The translations under genes were made by a program, and so were the position numbers. 64,000 bases of DNA from contig NC_091120.1 of assembly GCF_040183065.1 (NCBI RefSeq), forward strand, positions 186,489,627 through 186,553,626, given 5' to 3'. This document shows, piece after piece, positions 33,397-44,754 of the stretch (positions are counted from its first letter, which is position 1; every line of letters begins with the position of its first letter). The DNA is from Periplaneta americana. Lineage: Eukaryota > Arthropoda > Insecta > Blattodea > Blattidae. A model generated the notes under the pieces. The model was not told the origin of the DNA and did no database searches. It saw only the letters and a program-made list of their open reading frames with translations.

Positions 33397-33930
33397 ATGT
33401 GCTGGATGTTGGAAAAAGAATTATTGTCATTAGCGTAAAAATTAGATTTTTAAAACCTTCAAATTCAAGCTGACGTATTTATTAAATTACAAATCTCTCA
33501 GTAAGAAATTTAGATGGTCCAATGTGCTGTTAATTAAGCACCATAAGCAAGAATACGTATTCGAACTCACAAATGAATATTTGCGTGACAATCACTTTAG
33601 GGCATGTGATTATTTTCATGAATATTTTATGCTATATTTAGTACTCATGAAGAGAATGTTTGTAGACTATCAACTATCTGAATATTTCCAGTTTCATAGA
33701 AACGTGAACTAGACACGCAATTTATTTAGTCATTCCAGGGCAGTCCAACTACATTCTTACTTAGGGGTCTCTATTCCAGAAAGTAGATTACATACGAAAT
33801 TCAGCAGCTTGGGAGAATATAGCAGATGATAGACGACATTACTGTAAGATACATGGATCTTATACGAAAACCAAGAGGAAGACAAGAAATAGGAAAGATT
33901 GGAGAATGCTGGGTTTGGAGTGAAAGACTT
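33397..33930. other. no gene recognised
   Basis: A 62-codon frame at 33524-33712 has no family signal. TCATTCCAGGGCAGTCCAAC at 33731 resembles 45403-45422, suggesting an old shared repeat. Confidence 0.45.
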
Positions 33931-33974
33931 ATGTATGTATGTATGTATGTATGTATGTATGTATGTATGTATGC
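33931..33974. repeat. (GTAT)n microsatellite
   Basis: Eleven TATG units at the junction with the LINE fragment. Confidence 0.95.
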
Positions 33975-34508
33975 AGGATAAGAGCACAACAACTGTATTT
34001 GTTCAAAGCCATAAATGGCTTAATAGACAACCCTGATCTTCTACAGCTAATTAGTTTCAACATTGGTAAATCAAATTTGAGAAAGCGATCACTCTTTTAT
34101 TTACAGACAACAAAAACACTATCTCATAAAATGTCTCCACTTTTATTAATACTTCGAACTTAGAATCATCTGTCAAATAAACAGGATTTAGATTTTTCGT
34201 TATCGTACAATATGTACAAGAAAAAGTTATGCAAAGCATTACTTGAAACACATGTTCTGTGTTGGTGAGTTTTTTTAATAAATGAATTGAGCCTATTGGG
34301 CCTGCTGTGTAGTGCTGTATATTGAATTTATTAACATGGTGTTGTATTTGCTCTGCAATTTGCCAATTATAGCTACGCCTACATTTTGCATTTTTGGCTG
34401 TGATGTCTGTACTTGGTTCTTTTTGATTTGTGTTTATTTGGTGTTTTTCATTTATATCTGTATCTGTCTTTTTTATTTAGATGGTATCTATTTGTTCTTT
34501 ATATATTA
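33975..34508 (+). mobile_element. LINE C-terminal fragment and 3' UTR, interrupted by a SINE array
   Basis: Encodes LQQLYLFKAINGLIDN...NIGKSNLRKRSLF, then a degenerate tail, typical of the last part of a non-LTR polymerase protein. The 3' UTR continues after the SINE array at 35723-35905 and ends ATAAATAAAG(TATG)n, a tail also found on related insect LINEs. Confidence 0.7.
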
Positions 34509-35722
34509 TTTTAATGTACCGAAGTACATATGATATTTCCATGCAGATATTCTGCGTCATCATACGTTCCATTACTCTTTCATCGTATGAGGACGCAGAA
34601 TATCTGCATGGAAATATCATATGTACTTCGGTACATTAAAATAATATATATGATATGCGTAAATCACTTCGTGATTTAAGACTGTGCTTATTCCGTCGGA
34701 TCCCGGCCAACTAGTCACTCATAACGAGTGCACCTCAGCACATGTGTGGACTTCAGTCCTACGTTCATAGACATCTATGACGTAATGCAGAGGGCGGCCA
34801 CTAGAGGGAACCCAAGAGTTGGAACTTAAACTGAGACGATTCTTCCGACGCCGGGATGGGTATCCGGTGTGGCTTAGTGGATAAAGCATCAGCACGTAGA
34901 GCTGAAAACCCGGGTTCAAATCCCGGCGCCGGAGAGAATTTTTCTCCGTTCCATTACTCTTTCATCGTATGATGACGCAGAATATCTGCATGGAAATATC
35001 ATATGTACTTCGGTACATTAAAATAATATATATGATATGCGTAAATCACTTCGTGATTTAAGACTGTGCTTATTCCGTCGGATCCCGGCCAACTAATCAC
35101 TCATAACGAGTGCACCTCAGCACATGGTTGTGGACTTCAGTCCTACGTTCATAGACATCTATGACGTAGTGCAGAGGGCGGCCACTAGAGGGAACCCAAG
35201 AGTTGGAACTTAAACTGAGACGATTCTTCCGACGCCGGGATGGGTATCCGGTGTGGCTTAGTGGATAAAGCATCAGCACGTAGAGCTGAAAACCCGGGTT
35301 CAAATCCCGGCGCCGGAGAGAATTTTTCTCCGTTCCATTACTCTTTCATCGTATGATGACGCAGAATATCTGCATGGAAATATCATATGTACTTCGGTGC
35401 ATTAAAATAATATATATGATATGCGTAAATGACTGTGCTTATTCCGTCGGATCCCGGCCAACTAGTCACTCATAATGAGTGCACCTCAGCACATGTGTGG
35501 ACTTCAGTCCTACGTTCATAGACATCTATGACGTACTGCAGAGGGCGGCCACTAGAGGGAACCCAAGAGTTGGAACTTAAACTGAGACGATTCTGTCCGA
35601 CCCCGGGATGGGTATCCGGTGTGGCTGAGTGGATAAAGCAACAGCACGTAGAGCTGAAAACCCGGGTTCAAATCCCGGCGCCGGAGAGAATTTTTCTCCG
35701 TTCCATTACTCTTTCATCGTAT
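34509..35722 (+). repeat. SINE (family D) array: inverted stub plus three tandem units
   Basis: Units 34567-34948 (382 bp), 34949-35332 (384 bp) and 35333-35700 (368 bp), then 22 bp of a fourth. At the left, 34509-34566 is an inverted copy of the unit start, so 34509-34641 forms a 58-bp-arm palindrome with one mismatch. Unit 3 lacks 16 bp around CACTTCGTGATTTAAG. Flanks TATTTGTTCTT (left) and TATTTGTTTTT (right) are a possible TSD within the LINE 3' UTR. A single diverged copy of the body is at 16763-16843. Confidence 0.9.
34863..34933 (+). other. tRNA-like cloverleaf in SINE unit 1
   Basis: 71 nt that fold as a tRNA: acceptor TCCGGTG/CGCCGGA, D-arm GGCTTAGTGG (A-box), anticodon arm CAGC-ACGTAGA-GCTG (GTA in the anticodon position, but C at position 33), T-arm CCGGG-TTCAAAT-CCCGG (B-box). 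Followed at 34939 by TTTTT, a Pol III stop. Copies at 35247-35317 and 35615-35685. I read it as SINE-derived, not a functional tRNA gene. Confidence 0.8.
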
Positions 35723-35905
35723 TTGTTTTTTTGTTTTTTCCTTCTCTTTTCCATTTTTAATTTGTAATTACACTTGTGTCTGTTTTACGTGTTTTTTCGT
35801 GTTGTATGCAATATTTTTTTATCTGTACTGTCTATTGTAATTGGGGCTTTGCACTGTTATGGACATAAATAGATAAATAAAGTATGTATGTATGTATGTA
35901 ACCTA
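35723..35905 (+). mobile_element. LINE 3' UTR, continuation after the SINE array
   Basis: T-rich UTR ending GGACATAAATAGATAAATAA and four GTAT units. Confidence 0.65.
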
Positions 35906-36304
35906 CGTATGTATTTCTTCTAAGATGTGAAATAAATAATAATTATCATTTACCGAATGATTCAGAAAACTGTACTTTAGTAATGACTACAAATTAGATA
36001 GTATAGTCAAAATTATTATGCGTGCGTGCGTGTGTGCGTGCGCCAAAGTAGACCGAAACAAAATTGAAACACAGTCGCTTAGGCCAATCGGTTCAAGCCA
36101 AAGTTTGCCCACTATTGATACGCTTTTAAAAATTTTCACGAAAATGGCAACACTTCGTCGTAGCAGCGAATTGATTGTATAGGCTATTGTCAACTATATC
36201 AGCATTTTTAGATTAATTTCTTCAACTAGTACTAGAAGTTCTATGTACCCATACAATAGTATGGACATTCGCTTCGGGAGCTTCAAAATAAGGCCAAAGT
36301 GCTA
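35906..36304. other. no gene; short (GT/GC)n run
   Basis: Includes a GCGTGCGTGCGTGTGTGC stretch at about 36020; nothing else recognised. Confidence 0.5.
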
Positions 36305-37260
36305 ACCCCCTATGGTGGCGAGTGGTTAGTTCTCCGGCCTGTTACGCAGGCGGCCCGTGTTCGAGTCCCGGTCAGGTCTGGGAGTTTTCATTGAAAAATC
36401 CATAGCGATATTCTCCATTCCGTGACCGTTTCATAGCACTCACAAACCTGACTAACTGCATTAGGGTTCGCCAGCGAATAGGGATTATAAAGAATGGACA
36501 CTCCGCGTCGGTACCTTTGATGTATCCGGACTGTTTTCAATTACCATCAAGCCAGCTAGAGCGTGAGATTCTGCTTTCTCCCTAGAGTTGGCGCTGACAT
36601 TACACCAGCTAGCAGTCGACACAGCGGAAAAATAACACATATAATTAATACATCTAGGTACATTATGTACTCAAATAAAATAAATTGGATCCATAAAATA
36701 ATAAATCCGTCATTAACTGTAATGTCTAGACTCTAGAGTTGCTTTATAATGAGAGTTGAGACGTTGACACTAACAACAACTAAAATATGTAATGATTTGG
36801 TAGCGCTGAAAATGGAAAAACAAAACTCTTACGAGAAGTAAAACCATATACCTATATTATATTATATACAAATATTAAACGAATTTGATACTTAATTTTA
36901 TAATATAATTTATTATATCTGAAATATAAAATATTATTATTATTACAACTAGTTTATCACTCAGAAATAAGGAAAAGCTGTTAACTTGAATTTATTTGAA
37001 GCAAAGCGTTACTGGATTAAGAAATAAGGTAGGCGATGTTTGGATCCTGTGTCTCAACTCTATTCTCAATTATTATCTTAGCGTATGCTCGATTACACTA
37101 ACCTCTAGCGCTTGAAAGTGGAACTAAACGCCGGCGCACAGAGAAACAAAACACAGGAAAATTCGCTCAGTGTCCATTCTTTATAATCCCTATTCGCTGG
37201 GTTCGCTGCGTACCCAGGTTTGGAGCTGGCAACCCCCCTCGTGCCTAGGCCAGCCGACTG
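36305..37260 (+). mobile_element. tRNA-derived SINE (family B), split by a TIR element
   Basis: 36305-36471 matches the head and body of the SINE at 10369-10655 (GGTTAGTTCTCCGGCCTG, GTTCGAGTCCCGGTCAGG), and 37200-37260 continues its 3' part (TTCGCTGCGTACCCAGG...). The inserted element is 36472-37199. Confidence 0.75.
36472..37199. mobile_element. 728-bp TIR element inside the SINE
   Basis: Perfect 31-bp TIRs starting CAGCGAATAGGGATTATAAA, flanked by GGTTCGC on both sides (7 bp; the terminal C/G is ambiguous, so 5-7 bp). No transposase frame. Confidence 0.85.
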
Positions 37261-37289
37261 ACAATAAATAAAATATATGTAAACAAATA

Positions 37290-37365
37290 AAATTTGGAGC
37301 TCCCTTATTGTATAAGTTTCGCTTACAACACACTGCGCATGTACAATCAATCAATCAATCAATCT
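37290..37365. repeat. repeat piece and (TCAA)n tail
   Basis: AATTTGGAGCTCC...GTTTCGCTTACAACACAC is paralogous to the two sides of the element at 55636-56160, followed by five CAAT units and CTTTATTCAG, the look of a minus-strand LINE tail. Confidence 0.6.
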
Positions 37366-37565
37366 TTATTCAGCCAGAAACTCCAAGAGTACGCGTATCG
37401 AAACATTTAACAGTTTTATTGTACCTAATATCTAGTTCTATTCAGTTCATCAGCTTATGAGTACGAAACACAAACGACATGTGATCATTTCATTTGGTTA
37501 TGATTAAGGAAAGAAAATAAATTATTTTCAGATGTGATGATAACTAAATACTCTTTTGACAAATT

Positions 37566-38450
37566 GAGGGGTTTGCCGGAAAAAGGGCGTATACGTCAAT
37601 ATGGTGAATTGAGATACAGGCAATCTAAGATTTTAAAACGAACCTGAATAAAATGTTATACAGATAGTGAAAAAAATTATACATTAAATTGAAAATCTTA
37701 GCGAGTATAAATGTTTTGTAGCATTTAGGCAGTTCATATTATTAAATTTCCTTATATTTGTACCAAATAAAACTTGGGTCTATACGCCCTTTATCCATAT
37801 AATGATTTGCTTAGGGTATTTAATGTAGGTTTCAGATTCAAATTTCAAACGGAATTGAAACAAATATACATTTTATGACATTTATTATCTACTTCTAAAG
37901 TAATTTACATTATTTCAGATATACTGAGTATTCATTAAGTACGCAAAGCAAAATCTCTGAATATAACAGAAAAAGAAAATCTCCATTTTGTGTAAACATA
38001 AATAAATAAAATTTACTCTTTGTATAATCCTGATAACTATAAACCCAAAAATATGAATATTGTAACAAATCTCTTTATAGAACATAAAATATTTCCGTCT
38101 GAATCTATGAGTTTCATAAGTTTGTTTACTCTTAAAGCAAGGACAATAATGAACATAAAAAGCAGTCAAAGGAAACAACTGGACTGACTAAATTGAACTA
38201 TTATATTTTCTTAGTCTCTACCAAGAGAAAACACACACAGTACAGTATGCGTAACGCGCAGCATTAACTCTACTTGTAGACTGACAGACTAAATCACGCA
38301 CGCACGCACGCAGCCCTGTCCTGCAGGTATGTACAGTGCAATCAAAACAAAATTTCGCTACTATAATTAGCGAATTATTCACTACATTTTAAACCTTTTT
38401 CCGGAAGAAGGGCGTAAAGATCTATCCGCCTTTCTTCCGGCAAACCCCTC
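37566..38450. mobile_element. 885-bp TIR element flanked by AATT
   Basis: Ends GAGGGGTTTGCCGGAA and its reverse complement, flanked by AATT on both sides. Near the right end CCGGAAGAAGGGCG pairs with CGCCTTTCTTCCGG (38401-38440), and GGGCG-type motifs recur at the left end. No coding frame. Confidence 0.75.
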
Positions 38451-38478
38451 AATTAATACTTGTAGTCATGAAAATATA

Positions 38479-39071
38479 CTGGGTGTTCAGTTCAAAATGT
38501 GTCTTGGCTCGCTGTATGCCGTCATGTGGCTAGTTGATGAGCCTAGAGAATTCAATCTTCCTACACTTCCGCAGCTCAGGTGTATAACCTAAGAGGCAGA
38601 GAAGATGGCTAGCAAGTACGGCGTTCATTCTGAAGAGTACGTACCGATACGTACGATAACGCCGGTAGTGGCAGGAATGTGAACTGTTTGGAAATACGTA
38701 CTGTCGGGATATGGGGAGAGGGTTAAGACGATTACTTACGTATTTGTTGACATTAACTTCGACGGTCAACATGGACACGGAGCATTTGATTTGTGTTGTG
38801 GAATGTTACCGTACGCAACCGATGATAACAAATACCCTCCGTACGACTTGCCGGCGCAAAACACAGTTCGAAAGAGGTTATGGTAGCACACAGACCGTAC
38901 AGACCGCCATCTGTTGCTACGACGTTAAAGTTATACCGTACACGTTCTCAAGTTCAGATTGAAGAACGCCTTAAATAATAGGCAACTTCTCTAACATATC
39001 AGCTGAAACTCGCTTCAAATCGGTGACCCAACAACAGTGACGTCACGACACACTTTGAAATGAACACCTAG
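38479..39071 (+). mobile_element. 593-bp TA-flanked MITE, copy 2
   Basis: Same length and nearly the same sequence as 31367-31959. TA at 38477-38478 and 39072-39073; the right terminal CCCAG is mutated to CCTAG. Confidence 0.9.
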
Positions 39072-39192
39072 TAGTACATAGAAGTACACGAAAACTTGAT
39101 TAGGAATACAGCATAAACAATGAATGACAAACAAACTGCATGTTAAATACAGAAATAAATTAATAAATATCAATAATCATAAACAAAACATT

Positions 39193-39441
39193 TGAAGAGT
39201 CCACTGCAAGAATGATGGATGTCATTTGGAATACATTTTGCAGGAGAAGCAATTGAAAGTTTGAAATGCTTAGCGCTCAAAGCTTAGCTATGATTTTCCG
39301 ATCTTTACTGGACAATGACTATCAGTGTTAATGCCATATAACTCTCTATGTACATTCTATATGTCTTAAGCTATGCATTGACAGTCTTGGTTCATTTTCA
39401 ACAAGCAAGTGACATCCATCATTCTTGCAGTGGACTCTTCA
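39193..39441. mobile_element. 249-bp MITE
   Basis: Nearly perfect TIRs of about 35 bp, starting TGAAGAGTCCACTGCAAGAA. Target duplication unclear. Confidence 0.8.
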
Positions 39442-39540
39442 GATTTTTTTCAATGACTATTACACTCTTACTACGTTACATTACATTTGACCAATAAAAC
39501 GGTACGAAAGGACGTCTTTCAACCAATCATGGCTGATTAT

Positions 39541-39632
39541 CTCACATTTTTATCGCGTCCCTAGCATTTGTTTAATTTTATCGCGTCCCTAGCATTTGTT
39601 TATTTTTATCACTGCCCTAGCATTTGTTTCTT
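39541..39632. repeat. three tandem units of about 27 bp
   Basis: TCGCGTCCCTAGCATTTGTT repeats twice and then once as TCACTGCCCTAGCATTTGTT, directly before the recombinase fragment. Confidence 0.85.
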
Positions 39633-39639
39633 TGTTTGC

Positions 39640-39901
39640 CAACATTTCAAACTGCACTGGTCTGGACGTCAAAAAACAGAAAATTACAAACCATTCCAGT
39701 CGATGCACAGCACTTTCAAATATGACTCGCATTGGCATTCAAGAACAAGAATTAATAAAGATCACTGGTCATAGCTATGCATCTTCCCTGAAACCCTATT
39801 TACAAATAAATGAAAAGCACCATTCAGAAATCCTGAATAAGTTGAGGGATACACCATGTACGTCAACGAGTTCAATTCTTTTACGCACACATCCAATATA
39901 A
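39640..39901 (+). pseudogene. tyrosine recombinase C-terminal fragment (Crypton-like)
   Basis: The frame reads ITNHSSRCTALSNMTRIGIQ, then EQELIKITGHSYASSLKPYL. This holds the HxxR motif (HSSR), the GH pair and a Tyr (KPY) at the spacing of the catalytic H-R-H-Y set in tyrosine recombinases. Cryptons and their domesticated relatives in animals carry this type of domain. The upstream catalytic Arg/Lys part is not in frame and no HTH follows, so it is a fragment, possibly one exon. It is assigned by motif only. Confidence 0.6.
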
Positions 39902-41002
39902 CATCAACTGAACGACTAACCACTAAAACATTTCAATTTGAAAATTGTACTTTCTATAATTGTTTCTTTTAAAATTATTCAGGTTTATTTTTATTTCATC
40001 ATCGTTAATTAAAACGTTTCTTATTTATTTCATCAACCCTAATTAAAACTTTTCTAATACTCGTTTAAATTATTTAGGTTATGTTTGTTATAGCTTCTGC
40101 TATATGATATTATGAATAGTCACGTATTAGAGATTGTTTAATACAAATATTTTTGAAAATCATCTGTCAAGTGACGTTGATTACTGGGATCCGGATGATT
40201 GAAGTGGAATGCAACTGTTTTAATAAAAATGAAACTGAATCAACAAAGCCTTCTTGACTAGTAACCGTCCACAGAGTTCAATGAAGATTCTATAGTTGGC
40301 ACAACTGATAACAAGAAAACAGCTACTGCCATCTAGCGTAATGGTGAGATGGTACAATAATACATTTGAAGACAGTTGTATTTTCCTATGTCAATTAATA
40401 TTTTATTGTATTGGAGTACTTCGTTACTTCTAATCTTTATATACTTTCTTCTAATCGTGTAATAGTGAATTAAATCGCACTCGAGTTTTGATTTTCTCTA
40501 GATAAATCAAAACCTCTAGTGAGATTACTGTTGACAAAACAATTAACTGTAACAACAAATGGAGTTGAGAACAATAATTGTACGCATTCAAAATAAACTA
40601 TTTAAAATATAATTTATTTTTGGGTATGAAATATAATTTACAAAACAAGACCTGAAACATTAGTACTCACCTAACGCATTAAACAGCAGCATGTCGACTG
40701 ACATGCTTAGTCTGTGGCGGAAACACACAGACAAATCTAATGAGACGGAGTTGAGAATAAAAACTGATAATAGACTTTGACTTCAATATGTCGCTGTAGA
40801 AATCCAGGTAAAAATTACACTAACGTACTTTTTATTCCTCTAAACTGTGTTAATAAAAAAATAAAACAGTACATATAATACGTAATTATATCTTAATTCC
40901 TCCAACTTATATAGGCCTACAATAAAATGCATTTTGGAAAAGGGACGAGGCATGAGAATCAACAAATTTGTTGCAATGGGTATATACCCGGTGACAGTGG
41001 AA
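39902..41002. other. no gene seen
   Basis: AT-rich sequence. May include the 3' flank of the recombinase element, but I find no terminal signals. Confidence 0.5.
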
Positions 41003-42521
41003 CTTACTTACTTACAAATGGCTTTTAAGGAACCCGAAGGTTCATTGCCGCCCTCACATAAGCCCGCCATCGGTCCCTATCCTGTGCAATATTAATCCAG
41101 TCTCTATCATCATGCCCCACTTCCCTTAGATCCATTTTAATATTATCCTCCCATCTACGTCTCGGCCTCCCTAAAGGTCTTTTTACCTCCGGTCTCCCAA
41201 CTAACACTCTATATTCATTTCTGGATTCGCCCAAACGTGCTACATGCCCTGCCCATCTCAAATGTCGTGATATTAAGTTCCTAATTATGTCAGGTGAAGA
41301 ATACAATGCGTGCAGTTCTGTGTTGTGTAACTTTCTCCATTCTCCTGTAACTTCATCCCGCTTAGCCCCAAATATTTTCTAAGCACCTTATTCTCAAACA
41401 CCCTTAACTTATGTTCCTCTCTCAGAGTGAGAGTCCAAGTTTCACAACCATACAGAACAACCGGTAATATAACTGTTTTATAAATTCTAAGTTTCAGATT
41501 TTTAGACAGCAGACTGGATGATAAGAGCTTCTCAACCGAATAATAACACGCATTTCCCATATTTATTCTGCGTTTAATTTCTTCCCGAGTGTCATTTATA
41601 TTTGTTACTGTTGCTCCAAGATATTTGAATTTTTCGACCTCTTCGAAGGATAAATTTCCAATTTTTATATTTCCATTTCGTACAATATTCTGGTCACTAG
41701 ACATAATCATATACTTTGTCTTTTCGGGATTTACTTTCAAACCGATCGCTTTACTTGCTTCAAGTAAAATTTCCGTGTTTTCCCTAATCGTTTGTGTATT
41801 TTCTCCTAACATATTCACGTCATCAGCATATACAAGAAGCTGATGTAACCCGTTCAATTCCAAACCCTGCCTGTTATCCTGAACATTCCTAATGGCATAT
41901 TCTAAAGCGAAGTTAAAAAGTAAAGGTGATAGTGCATCACCCTGCCTTAGCCCGCAGTGAATTGGAAAAGGATCAGATAGAAACTGACCTATACGGACTC
42001 TGCTTTATGTTTCACTGAGACACATTTTAATTAATCGAACTAGTTTCTTGGGAATACCAAATTCAATAAGAATATCATATAATAATTCCCTCTTAACCGA
42101 GTCATATGCCTTTTTGAAATCTATGAATAACTGATGTACTGTACCCTTATACTCCCATTTTTTCTCCATTATCTGTCGAATACAAAAAATCTGATCAATA
42201 GTCGATCTATTACGCCGAAAACCGCACTGATGATCCCCAATAATTTCATCTACGTACGGAGTTAATCTTCTCAAAAGAATATTGGACAAAATTTTGTACG
42301 ACGACAACAAAAGTGATATTCCTCGAAAGTTACCACAGTTGGTTTTGTTCCCCTTTTTAAAAATAGGTACGATTATGGACTCCTTCCATTGTTCTGGTAC
42401 AATTTCCTTTTCCCAAATAGCAAGTACAAGTTTATAAATTTCGCTATATAATGCACTTCCACCCTCTTGTATTAATTCTGCTGGAATTTGATCAATACCT
42501 GGAGACTTGTACTTTTTCAGA
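41003..42521 (-). mobile_element. RTE-type LINE, second copy, 5'-truncated
   Basis: Same subfamily as 22448-25065, about 95% identical by eye. Frames: 42005-42310 (DEIIGDHQCGFRRNRSTIDQ, FKKAYDSVKRELL), 41285-41863 ([21 protein letters not shown]) and 41025-41306 ([20 protein letters not shown]). Frameshifts separate them, so it is dead. No microsatellite tail is left at the 3' end (41003). Confidence 0.9.
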
Positions 42522-42831
42522 GTATGATAATATGTTCATATCTGCACAAGTACCTTTCAATATTACACTCATTTCGCTGTCAACTCACTCACTGCACTGG
42601 AACTACGACACATTTCACTGATTCTATCCTGATTTCACTAACACTTCAAAAACATTTCACTGTTCAAATACTTTACACTGCCACTATAAACTATAAAGCT
42701 TCATTGACAGGAACACGTTTCACTTACACTACACATTTCACTGGCACAGCACACTTCACTGACACAACATAATTCTTCACTGATACAACACTTCAATAAC
42801 AACATATCATTTACACCCTTTAAATACTGTG
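42522..42831 (-). mobile_element. LINE 3' UTR with degenerate CAGTGAAATG-type repeats
   Basis: Minus strand downstream of the fragment below. Variants of CAGTGAAATG/TTCACTG recur about fifteen times at irregular spacing of 10-30 bp. Cut at 42521 by the junction with the RTE copy. Confidence 0.55.
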
Positions 42832-42836
42832 TATAA

Positions 42837-43220
42837 TTACCGTCTATTAGTAAAGTCCTTAAGCCTATATATAAATACATATTTGGTTGTTGGTAAAGCC
42901 TTTAGTAGGTCTGCAGGTAAAGCATTCCCGTCCCTGATAGTACGATTGAGAAAAGAAAACTTTCCAGTGTCCGTCCTCTGCCTTCTTTCCCTCAATTTAT
43001 ATGAGTGGTCGTTCCTTGAAGAGTAATTTGGCGGCTGCAGCCTATTTTTTATTTCCCTCCAGGCAGGCTCCCCTCTGTATGTTTCGAACAGTGCGCATAA
43101 TCGAATTCGCGTTCTCCTGTCCGTGGGTGTTGCTACCATTCGTAACAAACGAGCATTATTTTGAATAATTATGCGTGGGGTAACAAGGCCAGTAATAATG
43201 TAGCCTGTAATGACTTTCAC
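42837..43220 (-). pseudogene. LINE protein C-terminus (Jockey/R1-like)
   Basis: Minus strand: RTRIRLCALFETYRGEPAW, then a RRQRTDTGKFSFLNRTIRDG segment with NALPADLLKALP, the classic end of Jockey-type polymerase proteins (RT...SFVNRTIxxWNxLP). Only the last ~110 codons are present. Confidence 0.75.
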
Positions 43221-43504
43221 AGAATGACGTTACCCTCAAACTCGGAGAAATAAATCGATAGGGAATGAAATGGTCGATTTATGTTACAACTGGTCAAAGA
43301 TTGGCTGCAAAAGAGTGACAAATGAATCATTTAACGAGTTATATTTGAAGAAAGATCATATTCTATAGACGAAAAATTGTAAAAGTAGCGTAAATTGTAA
43401 AAATAGCAACATTCAAGTTGCAGAAACCTGCAAAAAATTATGATCATTAATCCACTCGTTTAGACGATTGAAGAATTTTCTACCCTTTTCCATGAAAAAA
43501 CATA
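43221..43504. other. no feature seen
   Basis: Spacer between two LINE fragments in opposite orientation. Confidence 0.5.
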
Positions 43505-44056
43505 TTAGTGCAAACACTCGTGATGCCCCACTTCGATTACTGTGATATTCTGCTTACTGACTTAAGCGTTACTTCGGCGCAGAGACTACAGCGTGTTCAT
43601 AATATGTGCGTCCGTTTCGTCTGCAATATTCGCCGGGCTGATCACGTAACACCATCCTTCGAAATGTTGTCCTGGCTCTGTCTAGAAGATCGTAGGAAAA
43701 TCCACTGCCTTTCCCTTTTCTTTCACATATTGCATTTCTCCACTCCTGTTTATCTTGCGTCTCGTTTTCAAAATTTATCCATCCATCATAACCTAGACAC
43801 ACGATCACAACACTCCTCAATATTATCCATTCCCTCCCACCGAACATCCTCATATTCATCTTCTTTCACTGTGGCTGTTCCTCGACTTCGGAATTCCCTA
43901 CCGAATAATGTCAGGGACTGTCAGACATCAAACCAATTTAAGAATAGGCTAACGAGATATTTTTCTAACAATTCTTGTTAACAATAATAGCTCTTTCAGG
44001 TTTCTCAATGTTTGATGGTTATATATATCACAGATAAATATCTAAATTATCTCAGT
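43505..44056 (+). mobile_element. LINE (Jockey/CR1-like) fragment, first part
   Basis: Contains a 157-codon frame (43508-43981: LVMPHFDYCDILLTDL, LQRVHNMCVRFVCNIRRADH, FKNRLTRYF), a diverged relative of 1666-2196. Its 3' UTR is interrupted by ATT repeats and a SINE and resumes at 44483. Confidence 0.8.
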
Positions 44057-44098
44057 ATTATTATTATTAATATTATTATTATTATTATTATTATTATT

Positions 44099-44376
44099 TT
44101 GGTAGAGCAGCTGGCTACGGACTGAAAGGTCCGGGGTTCGATCCCAGGTGGTGACAGCATATTTTCTCGTTGCCAAACTTTCAGAACGGCCCCGAGGTTC
44201 ACTCAGCCTCCTATAAAATTGAGTACCGGGTCTTTCCCGGGGGTAAAAGGCGGCCAGAGCGTGGTGCCGACAACACCACCTCATTCTAGTGCTGAGGTCA
44301 TGGAAAGCATGGAGCTCTACCTCCGTGCCCCCCAAATGCCTTCATGGCATGTTACGGGGATACCTTCACCTTTTTA
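44099..44376 (+). mobile_element. tRNA-derived SINE (family A)
   Basis: Starts within the A-box (GGTAGAGCAGCTGGCTACGG), B-box GGTTCGATCCC, body with CCCCGAGGTTCACTCAGCC and TCTTTCCCGGGGGTAAAAG, end GGCATGTTACGGGGATACC. Flanked by ATT microsatellites (44057-44098, 44384-44482). It provides the uninterrupted reference for the copy at 14595-16705. Confidence 0.85.
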
Positions 44377-44378
44377 AC

Positions 44379-44383
<5 letters not shown>

Positions 44384-44431
<48 letters not shown>

Positions 44432-44482
44432 GTTGTTATTATTATTATTATTATTATCATTATTATCATTATTATTATTATA
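44384..44482. repeat. (ATT)n microsatellite
   Basis: ATT repeats with few GTT and ATC variants. Confidence 0.95.
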
Positions 44483-44684
44483 ACTATTTCTTACCAGTGT
44501 TTATTATTGTCACGCTAACATTAGTTATCCAAATTTCATTATTTACTTTCATGTTGTTTTATGATCTAGATATTAATGTACTGTAATAACTATGTAAGCA
44601 AATGTATTTAATTAGAATTAGAGTCTGGCTGGGCGGAAGAGAAGGCCTACTGGCCTTAGCTCTGCCAGGTTAAATAAATAAATT
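44483..44684 (+). mobile_element. LINE 3' UTR, second part, with terminal hairpin
   Basis: Ends CTGGGCGGAAGAG, AGGCC-TACT-GGCCT (44643-44656), CTCTGCCAGGTTAAATAAAT, the same terminal layout as 2500-2545 with a changed loop. Confidence 0.75.
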
Positions 44685-44754
44685 ATTATTAAATAAATTA
44701 TTATTATTATTGTTATTATTATTGTTGTTATTGTTATTATTATTATTGTTATTA

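Noticed and set aside
34863..35685. Three tRNA genes
   Set aside because: Cloverleaf is good, but position 33 is C instead of U, and the sequence is embedded in a SINE unit also found without the head elsewhere.
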